NCBI GenBank assembly: GCA_018398765.1
Contig: JAHBMJ010003394.1
Coordinates: 1 to 21,795, forward strand
Direction: 5' to 3'
Length of the DNA: 21,795 bases
DNA from: Chromera velia
Taxonomy: Eukaryota > Sar > Chromeraceae
Shown here: positions 1 to 10,691 of the stretch, piece after piece
Layout of the letters: each line of letters opens with the position of its first letter
How positions within the stretch are numbered: the stretch's first letter is position 1
The notes under the pieces: generated by a model
Databases searched by the model: none
What the model saw: only the letters and a program-made list of their open reading frames with translations
What the model was told of the DNA's origin: nothing
Made by a program: the position numbers and the translations under genes

Positions 1-60
<60 letters not shown>
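1..60. repeat. (TG)n microsatellite
   Basis: Uninterrupted TG dinucleotide repeat at the window edge; it probably continues to the left. It lies about 50 bp before a possible 3' splice site at 108. Confidence 0.98.
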
Positions 61-64
<4 letters not shown>

Positions 65-108
65 GCACTGCGTGTGCGTAAATATCACCTTTGCTTCTTT
101 TTCTGCAG

Positions 109-180
109 GATGGGTCCAAAGGCGAGGAGGCCCCCGTTGACACAGGACTGGCGCCGGCTGCCGCCCCAGATGAGAGTGAG
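109..180 (+). CDS. Possible internal exon of an unidentified gene
   Basis: Seventy-two bases lie between a pyrimidine-rich TTTTCTGCAG acceptor ending at 108 and a GTCAGT donor starting at 181. Both match the splice signals of the two well-supported genes in this window. The frame is open and encodes 24 residues beginning DGSKGEEAPVDTG and ending DESE, an acidic Ala/Pro-rich linker with no recognisable domain. Both boundaries are phase 0. A possible partner is a phase-0 exon at 713-841 (acceptor GTGTGCAG, stop TAG at 839-841), which would give a basic 42-residue C-terminus. That pairing is speculative, because no homology supports either piece. Confidence 0.3.
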
Positions 181-313
181 GTCAGTCTTGTTCTAGGTCT
201 TGTTTTCAAGTTCTGTGTGAAAAAAGGTGTCGAATTTTTCTCCTGTTGAATAACAAGAAAAGGAGAGGCTGGGGTGGAAAGAAAGAACGACGAAAAAAAA
301 AAAGGGCATCAGC

Positions 314-355
314 TGTGTGTCTGTCTCTGTCTGTCTGTCTGTCTGTCTCAGTCAC

Positions 356-412
<57 letters not shown>

Positions 413-427
413 TTCTCTCTTTCTCTC

Positions 428-517
<90 letters not shown>

Positions 518-524
518 CGTGTGA

Positions 525-560
<36 letters not shown>
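314..560. repeat. Compound microsatellite (CTGT)n-(CTCT)n-(GT)n
   Basis: Successive tracts of CTGT, CTTT/CT and GT repeats. Open frames through them only encode repetitive CLSVCLS, LSLSL or VCVCV peptides and are not genes. Confidence 0.97.
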
Positions 561-1086
561 CTGCGATCAAGCAGTCAGTCGCGTCACATGTGACAAGTCA
601 GCAAACCAGCCCAGCTCGGAAACATGCAATTTCACAGGCCGAGCTTTTCAGTTTGCATGCGGTGAAGATTTTCCTATTTTGCATTTCAACCTAGATTTCA
701 ACTGGTGTGCAGCTGGGTGCGCGTGTCCAGAAGAGAGCTTTGACGCTTTTTACGCTCTCATCTGCGAAGGAGGCTTGTGTCCAACGTGCGGGACACAAAT
801 GTTCCCTTGTGCTCCGGGTGGGGAGGCGTTGGTGGCAGTAGAGAGGGCTCTCCTGCACGTACGGGTGGCTTGCGGGGAAACGTGTCGACCTGCCTTCCTT
901 ACGGGGTGGTTGAGGGGATCAATCACTGCGTGTGTGCATATCGATCAGCGTTTGTTTCCTTGCCGTCCCCCGGTCACTGGGAGTGCTCGAGGCTCTTACG
1001 GGAAGGCAACTCTTCCTGCATACATTCATTCATTTGTACCTTTCAGTTGCAACTTGCAATGCGACAAAGTAGCAATCTCTCAGTGA
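561..1086 (+). other. Unassigned segment with a long cysteine-rich open frame
   Basis: One plus-strand frame stays open for about 175 codons after the GT repeat and ends with TGA at 1084-1086. It has many cysteines (for example CPTCGTQMFPC) but matches no family I recognise. A run this long is expected about once by chance in a window of this size, and the frame enters directly from a microsatellite. This is more likely untranslated or intronic DNA than a gene. An alternative small terminal exon could lie at 713-841. Confidence 0.15.
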
Positions 1087-1689
1087 TTAAATAATGATTT
1101 AATAGATCTTGCAGAAGACTTGCCAGTACCAAAAACTAGACCAAAAAGTTGAGAAGTCTCTTTTCAATTTGAATTGATTTAAAAGTCAGCTAACATAAAA
1201 CTATTAAATAATTTTCAATTATTTTTTTTTTAATTGTTCTGTTCAATAAATTCTTTAAGCTGTAAAATACTAAAAATAGTTATATGTGTTTTTTCTCTTA
1301 TTAAAGAATTAAGTCATCAATTGAAGATAAGTTTGAGAACAGATATAATGGTATAATGTAAAAGTTGCCAGTGAAAGCTCTTTGGTGGAGTCTTTCCATC
1401 ATCAGCTTTGAAGGCCTCAGAAAAAAATAAAAAAAAATGAATGAATGGGATTGAATTACATTGTTTCAATTAAGTCGACGAACCGCTCTTAGAGCTGCGG
1501 TCAACCATATACGACCATACAGTGTTTGCTAGAGTGTTTGTCAATTTATAACACAGTGAAGGTAGACGGGAGTCATGAAAACAGATTGATCAGCTCTAGG
1601 ATCAGCTTAGAGATCAGCTGTACTATAGAGATCAGCTGTGCGAGTCATCCGAGATCGTTTTCACTATAGTCGACGTAGTGGTGGTCTTT
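1087..1689. other. AT-rich island, no gene seen
   Basis: Base composition changes sharply at about 1087 to A/T-rich sequence with AATAAA-like motifs (for example around 1245). No open frame or splice pattern is convincing. It resembles in style the AT-rich blocks at 18727-19291 and 20908-21345. Confidence 0.7.
1588..1637. repeat. Cluster of four GATCAGCT octamers
   Basis: GATCAGCT occurs at 1588-1595, 1600-1607, 1612-1619 and 1630-1637, with start-to-start spacings of 12, 12 and 18 bp. This is either a degenerate short tandem repeat or a cluster of binding sites. Confidence 0.7.
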
Positions 1690-1812
1690 TTACTCTTTGG
1701 CTTTGGTGACCTTTTTGAAAGATTTTTTGCGCGAGGGAGACTTGGTTTTCTTAAATGCAGTTTCCCCCCCTTGGTTTTCCTTAGTGGTTTTCTTTTTCTT
1801 TTTTGAAGTTCC
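1690..1812 (-). CDS. Short lysine-rich open frame, possible terminal exon or gene fragment
   Basis: On the minus strand a 40-codon frame lies between TGA (1813-1815) and TAA (1690-1692). About a third of its residues are lysine, with a histone-tail-like stretch SPSRKKSFKKVTKAKE just before the stop. It might be the last exon of a lysine-rich chromatin-type protein or a decayed copy of one. A-rich DNA gives lysine codons cheaply, and there is no good acceptor upstream, so chance is a serious alternative. Confidence 0.15.
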   Translation of the reverse strand, partial: GTSKKKKKTTKENQGGETAFKKTKSPSRKKSFKKVTKAKE

Positions 1813-2890
1813 TCATATAGTTCCTCATTTCTTTGAGTATAAGCCCCGGTCCGGAATTGATTTAATCACTTCGAGAGAGAGCCCACAAGAACCCAGAAGG
1901 GTGGATACTTGACATCCATGCAACCGGAGGGAAGACGGCAGTAAAGACTTCAACTCAAAACTTCAGCCCAGTTGCGCTGTCTCGTGGGCAATTTTGCCTG
2001 CGAATGTTCGTTTCTTTGCATTTGCGTGGCCGTTTCTCTTGCCCACCTTCCTTTTCCCCCTCCTGGTCGCACACCAAACATATTTACACGCAGCTCTCAG
2101 AGAAGGATCGTCTTCCCGCCTGAGCAATAAATCGAGCGCTAGCCGGGAGGACAAGGACAAAGAAAGAACATTCCCTCTCACCAGAACTCTTTCTGAATAA
2201 ATACACATGCAGGACACGAAAGGACAGATGCGATTGGACAACCACGCAGGCACGGAAAACAATTGTCAAGAAGAAAACAGGAGGGAAAGAAAAAGACAGA
2301 AAAGAGAGTCGAAAGAGGAAGAGCAGCCAGACAGAGAGAGACTTGGTGCCAAAGGGAAAACAGCTTACTTTTGGACAAATGGACTGAATTAGAATAATAA
2401 GTTAGCGAACAGCTCATCGACTCCAGGTGAGAGACGGGCCTCTCTTCTTTTCTTTTCCATTCTCTGGTCTCCCTCCCTGTCTACGGTTACAGGGGAAAGA
2501 AAGAGAAAGCAGAAAGAGAAGCATTTTCTTCCATTCTCACCCAATTCCCCCTCCTCCCTCTGCACACAATTGTGCTTAGACTGGGCAAGCCTCTTGGATT
2601 TATTATTTCCAGACGGAAGGATGAATATGCACATGGATGGACAAATGTTCGTTTCGTTTCATTGTTTTCCCTCCCCACTACATGAAGTTACTGATCTCCG
2701 ATCGAGAGAGCTTCTCTGTTCTGTGGAAGCTTTTCGTCAACTTCGCTGCATCCTTCCTTGTTTCTTTCTGTCCTTCCTTCTTGCATATGGAATTCCTTTT
2801 CTTTGTTCCTGATTGCGCATATCAGCTCTTCCGAACTTGGCAAAGACGGACCACAGGCCTTCAGAGAACGGGCTTAAATTTAAGCGAGAG

Positions 2891-2930
<40 letters not shown>

Positions 2931-3617
2931 GCGAGAATACAATGTCAATTAGTTAGATAACTGCTGCACCTTCAAGAGAAGTAATGAGTTTCAAGCGAAT
3001 AAATCAGCCGCAGAGCTCTGTTCAGTCGAGACACGCATAAATGCACAAATGAAGAAGTATGAGAGGGGGAAAGAGAGAGAGGACATTCACGAAAAGAAGA
3101 CAAAAATGGGGGTAGAGGCGCCTGCATTCCCTCACCTCAACCCACCCCACCCCAGTATCCCCCCCTTCAAACTTTTGCCTTTTTCTCTTGCCTTAATTCT
3201 TTCTTCATTCCCTTCTTCCTTCCTTTCTTTTTTTGCTGTATTCCACACTTCAATTGCAAAGTCCAAAAGACGAGACCAACAGTAGAGGGCAGAGGGGCGC
3301 ACTTAAACAACTTGTCGAGGAGTATCAACCGATTCCATCAATTCAGAAACCCCAGTGAATCAGACAGTCGATTCTTCAGACAAACAGAAACCCACACAGT
3401 CCCCCCCCTCCCCACCCCGACCCCACACAGAAAGACACGAAATTCCCTTTTTACTTCTCACCGCACTCGCAGGAAAGCCGGTGCTCTTTCTCCTCTGTGA
3501 AGAACGTCACGCCATCCCTAATTGTTTTGCATTCCTTCCTTCCTTTTCTTCGCCTTCGTTTCCTTTGACATCTTTTCGTTTTCTCTCTGCCTCTTATCAA
3601 ATTACTTTTTTCTCTTT
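1813..3617. other. Gene-free stretch, including the 3' flank of the kleisin gene
   Basis: I find no convincing exon on either strand. The sequence is strand-asymmetric (A/G-rich near 2200-2350, C/T-rich near 2640-2810 and 3180-3240) with a pure GA tract at 2895-2929. The part next to 3617 should hold the 3' untranslated region of the minus-strand kleisin gene. No polyadenylation site could be fixed. Confidence 0.6.
2895..2929. repeat. (AG)n microsatellite
   Basis: Perfect AG repeat of about 35 bp. Confidence 0.95.
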
Positions 3618-4332
3618 TCATGACCTCTGTCTGCCCCTCCTTCCTCTCATCCCCCCTCTCTGCAAGGCCACATTGCTGAGGTTCGCAGGGGCAGCCGGAG
3701 GAGGCGAGTGCGCAGGAGCAGAAGAAGGTCCCCTCTGACTGCTGCCTCGTGCCCTCTCCCCCCGTCGGTCTTCTCCTGCATTCTCAGAGGGTCCCATCTG
3801 CCCACTTCCACCGCCGTCTCTCCCGTCTCCTTCTGGCCTCTCGTTGGCACCCGGAGGCGACCCTGAAGGAGACGGCACAGCGCTGGGAGGACGGGGGACC
3901 ATCTGCGAGGCGTAGGTAGAGGCTGTGGACTCACTCTGCATGCAGGGGAGAAGGGCATCAATCAGGGTGACTTGTGCTCAGACTCTCTGAAAGTCTCACA
4001 GATTGATAACTTGAAAGAATTCTTGTGGGGTCTAGCCAAGCATTGGAGATCGAAAAGAGGGACACAGTTAAACCTTACATAAGCACCTAAAGAAAGAAAG
4101 CGATACCCAGACCCCACCCCAACCGCTCTTCCTGCCCCCCTTTCTCTACAGACAGACCCATGCACCAACCATTTTGAGGAGGATGGGTCCCGCAGGTTCC
4201 CCCTGCTTGACCTCAAAGGCTCCGCAAGTGGCCAGCGCTGCATTGGCACATTCAAGGCGGAATGCAAAGACACACTCCTATGCGCTTGAAAGACAATACG
4301 AAACAAAGGGAGGGAAGGAAGGAAGGAAGGAA

Positions 4333-4364
<32 letters not shown>

Positions 4365-4409
4365 AAAAGAAAGAAAGAAAGAAAGAAAGAAAGAAAAGAA
4401 AAGAAAGAA

Positions 4410-4441
<32 letters not shown>

Positions 4442-7400
4442 AAAAAAGAAAGAAAGAATGAATGAATGAATGAAAGACAGAAACAGAAAAAGAAAGACAG
4501 GAAGCAAGAATCCACCAGCCACAGGAAAGCCGAAGCGCAACCCAGAGAGACAAAGCCAGAAGGGGCGTTTCAGATACCGGCTCAAATGTAATGAAAGTCT
4601 CGGAGGTCCCCATGCAATGCACGCACAAGATCTGCCCCCCCCACACCTCCCCGCACTGAGTCACCCAAATCAATCAATGGAGAGACCACACGACTCAAGA
4701 AACCAGATTGAATCCCCTCGATTCATTTCGACTGACTGAGGAGTTGTCTGAACGCATACGACGCCGTCTCCCTGTCGACTTTCCCTGGAGGAGCGATGTC
4801 CTGGAAGGTCATGGCGACTTTCGGGAGATACTTCGCAGCAGCGGTATCGAGGGCCTCTGCATCTGCATCGGCGCCCCCCGATGTCTCCCCTCCCCCCTCT
4901 CCTGCCATCTCCACGATGCCAGTAGAAGATCGGAGACCCCCCTCCTCCCCATCTGCCTCTCTCCTTGCCAGCTCTCGCGCTCGAACGACGAGACGGGAGC
5001 AGAGATGACTGCACTCATTCATTCATTCATTCATTCATTCATTCATTCAATTGAAGAAGGGGAGGGAGAAAGAGAAGGACCAGCATCTCAGGGAAAGAAA
5101 CAAGAGTCTACTGGAGTGCCAGATACACCATTGGTTAGAAGAGGACAGATTTCTTGAAAATTCAAAAGCCAGACAGGAAGGGACCGAAGGAAGGCAGGAA
5201 GCCTTGCCAAGAAGCCTGTTAGAATGTGAGCATGCCGTAGAAAATTCCAGAGTGCAGTCCACAAGAGAAAATCGCCATTGCCAGAGATGAAACAAAACAG
5301 AGGAGAAATTTTCCGGAAAAAAAAGAAAAAAATTCCAGGAAAGAAAAAAAGATCCCAGCTTCCCCCTCCCGTCTTTCTACTCCCCGCCTGTATCCCATAG
5401 ATCATCTCACCCACCTCTGGAGGCACTCAGCCTCTGCGTCTGTCACTGTCGACATGGATCTCCACCCAGACCCTCCTGAGTGGCCAGACGAAGAGGAAGC
5501 AGCAGAGCCCAGGGACACGCGACCCTCACTGCTCCCCCCACTCCCCGCACTCTCACGTGCTCCCAAACCTCCCATTCCTCTCTCTGAAGAGGGTGGAGCG
5601 GGAGCTTCGTTTTCGACTCCCTCTAGAATGGGAGATCTGTCAGCGGGAGGAACAGGAGCGGCGGCAGGAGACGGAGACCCTGGGGAGGGAACACGATCGC
5701 TCTCTTCTCCCCTTCCCCTCTTCCCACCCTCCATCTCAATCTCTTCCCGACCACCCGCGCCGTCTCCCTGCACCCTCACCTCTCTGCTCAGCCCCCCGAG
5801 GATCTGCTCGACAATTCCCGCTGCCCCTTCCTGACCTTCTATGCCTTCCTGACTCTCCACCCCCCGTCCTTCTCCTCCTTCATTCCCAAACGCTTCCTGT
5901 GACATCCCGGCATCGACTTCAAATTCCTGCGTCAACCCCCCCGTCATGACCAAGTCAGACACCTGAGAGACGTTCACACCCACACCCACATCAAGCCCCA
6001 GACCCTCAACCACACGACGACCACCCAGAGAGAAGGAAGACGCAGAGACGTCCCCTCCCAAGAGATCTGGGTCATCTGCAGCAGGAGGAGCCCTCACTCT
6101 TGCTGCCTCGTCTCCCGCAGGAGACACCCCTGACATCTCTCCCTCCCCCCCAACCTCCTGTTCGTGACTTTCGACACGCTCCCGCCGTCCCTGCTGGGCC
6201 GTCTCCTCTTTCTCTTTCTGCTTTTCTTTTTCTTTCTCCTTTTGTCCCCTCGCCTTCCTCCTGGAGGATCTGATTTTGGCAGCCATCTCTCTCGCCTCTG
6301 CACACTTTGCCTTTGTGAACACGTCCCCCTCCTTCTCCTTCTCCCTCTCTACCTGCTGCAGGGACTGCGAGTGAGGAGAACCCTGACTGAGCCCGGGGAG
6401 GGCCAGGTCGTCAGACAAGAGAAAGGGAGCAAAGGGGTCGGCAGGCTGCTGTGGGGGGTCGTCGGGGGGCATCTGCATGGGGTCTGTCTCTCTTCCTTCC
6501 TGTTGATGAGCATCCTCTGCTTGGTCACTCTGTCTCTCCACACTTCCCCTCCCCCCCTGCTCCTGTTCCTCCTCGTCCTCTCTGTTCTTCTCTGGGACGA
6601 GGTCCGGGTCCTCATCCCAGAACTCCCCACCATAGGCGTACAGAGGCGCGGAAAGAGAGGCGTTGTAGAGACGGCCAAGTCTCTGGAGTCTTGGGGGTGG
6701 GGGGACCTGCAAAGGGGAAGAAAGAGACAGACAGACAGTTGGACGAGGCAGCAACAAACAGATACAGACTTGCTTACGAGGAGAAACGGCCATAAAGAGG
6801 CAAAAATGAAAGGCACGAAGGAGACGGAAAGACATCGAAGAGGCTAAAAAAGGAAAGTGCAGCGAATCGAATTCCCTCCTGCTTCTGTACCCTCCACTTC
6901 CTTCAATTCGATCGGAGATGAGAAATGTGAAGAGACGGATGGATCTCAGGGACTTACAGGAAACGGAAGGAAGTCGCCTCCCTTCAGTTGCGCGCACTGC
7001 AGAACGGAAGAGGAGGAGAGAAGCATCACACGAGAGATGATTTGAGCAGGCAAAACTGGGGCGAATGGAGGAGGTGAACAAAAAGCAAGAAAGATTCACG
7101 GTGGGAAAAAGGTTGGCAAAACAAAGAAGCGCAACAGAGCAGCTGTCGCACTGACAACTGCCAAAGAACCCGACCAGGGCCGCAAGGAAGAAGGAAAAGA
7201 TCAGAAAGAAAGAGCAGAAAGGTATTTCAACAAACGAATTCAGGAACACTTCTCTGTCTGTCTTCTCTTACGCCTTCGCAACCGAACTCAAAAGGAAAGC
7301 CGCCGCCCTCCCTTCTCTCCCATCCCGCCCTTCGTGTCTCTCTCACCTGATCTGGAGGTCGCTGAGGCCTGAGAATTGCCTGTCTGTCTGCGTATCTCCA

Positions 7401-10400
7401 CGCGTTCACTTCTTCCTCCTCGAGCTCGGTGTTCTCGTCAATCAGCGCAAGCAGCGCTGCAGGAATTCCCTGAAGACAGACGGAAAGGCAAGCAGACAGG
7501 CACACACAGATGCACATACATATATGGTCATCGCGCGTGTCCGTGTGTCCTTTCTTTCTACAGAGGGGAGAGAGAAACCGACACAAGCTCTGTCTCGTGC
7601 GTAAGGCAAGGCCTACCTTTGATGATAACCAACGATGTACACGAAAAAGAGGGTGGTGCGTTCTTTCTAGCCACAGATTGCCTCTTCCTCGCTGACTTTT
7701 TCAAATTTTCCACATGGATGCTACATCCAGCTAAATCCAGGTACAGTGTGCCACTCCCCCACAGAACGAATGTGAGCGTGCAACAGTGCAGTTCAAAGAT
7801 AAAGAAAACCAGTTGTACTCAGGTGGACGCATACTCGGAGGCATAAATAAATATTAATATACCACGCCCATCCATCATCTGCTTGCTGACCTCTCTTCCC
7901 ATGCCTCGCGCAGCTCGGTCGCGCTCTCGAAGGAAAACCATTCGCTCTCGCGCACGTGCTCTTGCCCCGGAGGCCAACATTGACCTCGGCCCGATTCTGC
8001 TTGACCTGGGACCGAAGAGAGATGACTGGAGGGAGGAGACGGTGGAGGCTCTACTGGGACTTCTGTCGGGTGCCATCCTTCCCCCGTTGCTGTTAAATCT
8101 GTTCCCCCCGTCTCCGTCTCCCTCTCCTCCCTCCTCATTGTTCCTCTTCCTCTTCTTTTGACTGTCTGGAGAATGGAGAAGGCAGTCGGCAGAGATCTGA
8201 ATCCCAACCCCCGCCCTGTCTCTTTCTCTGTCGTCTTCGGAAAATCCTCTGAAGAGAGAGAATCCCAACAGAGAAGAGCCCAGAGGACCCGCAGGCCCAA
8301 AAGGGCCCTGTAAGGTTGGGTCCTCCACCTCTCCTCCCGCAAGCAGATTCTCTTCCTGAGAGGACCCAGGCATGCCCCCATTCATCGACAGAGAGGGCCT
8401 CCTGCTGTCTCCCTCTTCTGCCTCGTCTTCCTCCACAGCCCGTCCTCTTCTGCCACTGTCCTCGAATCTGTCCGAACACAACGGAGACAGAAGACAAAGA
8501 GAAGAGAGCAGAGAAAAAAGTGGATCACAAGATGAAGATATCGATATGCTGGACATCAAAAGATAAAATGGCTTCAGAGACAGATTGATGGAAAGCTGAA
8601 AAGAAAGGGAGACACCACCGTAGTTTGATACTGTCCGCTCAGATAGTGGTGCATGACAAGATGTGCGTCCTCAGCCTCAATCAAAGACAGAGGGATCGGA
8701 TCTGATTTGCTCTTTTCTATGTTATCAGGTTCTCATCAATGCGGATCGATCATTCCGTCATGCAGGAGGCCATCCAGGGCCCCTGAACCAAAAGAGGGAT
8801 GGAGGAGGATCATCAGGCGGGAAGGTGCAAAGCGCAAAGAGGGCAGAAACCAAGACAAAGCAGAAGACAATGAATGTGCAGGAGCCACGACTGACTGACT
8901 GACTGACTGACGCCTCTGCAAGTCCCGCAAATTCTTCCACCAGCGTCAGGTCCAGCTCGACGCCCTCCAGGCCTCCTCTCCCTGTCCCTGCTACCCCCTG
9001 CCCCCCTTCCCCTTCCAACCCGACGTCCATATCCACAGACAGACCAATCAGATCATCCTGAGAGAGCCCCCCGAATCCTCCCTGAGAGACCTGCGACGCT
9101 CCAAGTTGACTTTCTCCGAACATTTCCATATCCACAGACAGACTGTCGGGGAACGCCCCAAAGCCTGCAGCAGCCTCCAGCCCCCCCCTCAGGTGTGTGC
9201 TGTGCTGTTCTGCCCTCCGAGACGGCTCCCCCCCCTCACCCACCCAGGCTGCTGACCCTGTTTCGAAGCCCTCCTCTCTCTCGAACGCCGCCGCCTCCTG
9301 CAGAAACTCGCCGAGCAGTCCGGCAGAGGAGACGGCAGAGTCCTGCTGGCCAGGCTGGCTCCCCCCGTAGGGCACCAGATTCAGGAGCGTCCCTTCACCG
9401 TCTGCACAGATGGATGGACGCACAGACAGAAAGAAAGACGCACAGAGACGGGCAGAGAGTGTGGGCTAGTAGATGAGGAAACGAGCAACAAGGCATGGAA
9501 GCGCATGGAAAAAGAGAAGGCATGGAAGTGAAAATTCTCATTTAGACTCACCAAGATGAAAGAAAAATGAGGGGCTCTAGATGAGAGAGACGAAGAGAAA
9601 GCCAAAGCACTCACTTACCCGCTGCAGCGCTTCGCCGTTTCTGCTTCAACCTCTCTTTCCGTTGAGTCTTCAGGTTCGATTTTCCCCGATTCCCTCTTCC
9701 CTGCAGTCGTTCGAACAGCCATCCAGGTGTCTGGACTGAGTTCAGCCAGCCAATGCGTGCATGAATGCCAAGTCCAAGTCCAAAAAAGAAGATAATTGAC
9801 GTGAACTCCTACTCGCTATTTCTACACTTCTGCCCCCCATCACTTCTGCCTGCCCTGTCTTTTCCTCGCTGCTCTTCCATGCACAGAAAAAGGGCTCCAA
9901 AAAGAGAGAAGAGGAGATGCAACAGGGAAGGGGGCTCTGTTGGTCAGCCTGGGGGACAGGACGAGAAGGTGCTTATGCCTTTCTTCTGCTGCCTGACATG
10001 CTCATTCATTCCCTCACCGACCGACCTCATCTGCATTCGCTGAGAGAGAAGGGGCCTCGAAGAAGAGGGGCTGGGAGAGGGGGTCGATGAGGTCTCCTCC
10101 ATGGTCCTCGAGACCGAAGATGTCCAGGTCTGCTGGGTCTCCGTGCTGGTGGAGACAGTCAGCGAGGGAGACGGGGAGACGGCGGTTGCTGTTGCTGCTC
10201 CTCCCACCCCCTGCCTGTCTCTCCTGGTTACCCGTCCTCGTACCATGCCCCCCTTCTTCCCGCTTCCCTTCCTCCCAAAGACCCCCGCCTTCGATAATGG
10301 AGGACCTCCCCGGAGCCCTTTCCAGTCTCTTCACCTGCATACTCCAGGGGGGNGGCCCGGTCTATTTGTCTGAGTTTCTGTGGAATGCAATGTGCTGCCT

Positions 10401-10539
10401 TTGTCTTTCTTTCTTTCTTTCTTTCTTTCCTTTTTTCTTTGTTTCTTTCTTTCCTTCTTTCTTTCTTTCTTTCCTTCCTTCCTTCCTTCCTTCCTTCTTT
10501 CCTTCCTTCTTTCCTTTCTTCTTTCCTTCCTTCCTTCCT

Positions 10540-10631
<92 letters not shown>

Positions 10632-10635
10632 TTTT

Positions 10636-10691
<56 letters not shown>

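Noticed and set aside
246-1086. Plus-strand open frames starting inside the CTGT/CT/GT repeat
   Set aside because: The N-terminal halves are pure repeat translations (CLSVCLS, LSLSL, VCVCV). Only the non-repeat part after 560 is worth a second look.
1087-1690. tRNA or other structured RNA gene in the AT-rich islands
   Set aside because: No cloverleaf with conserved A and B box positions could be made out by eye in any of the islands.
4174-4515. Lys/Glu/Arg-rich (plus) and Phe/Leu/Ser-rich (minus) open frames
   Set aside because: Translations of the GAAA/TTTC microsatellite in kleisin intron 10.
5015-5049. CRISPR-like or satellite array
   Set aside because: Units are 4 bp without spacers: a simple microsatellite. 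No CRISPR array is present in the window.
5454-6847. Several 110-230 codon plus-strand frames opposite kleisin exon 9
   Set aside because: The opposite strand is a 1,292-nt kleisin exon in correct phase at both ends. The antisense frames are open because of Ser/Gly/Glu-rich codon composition and match nothing.
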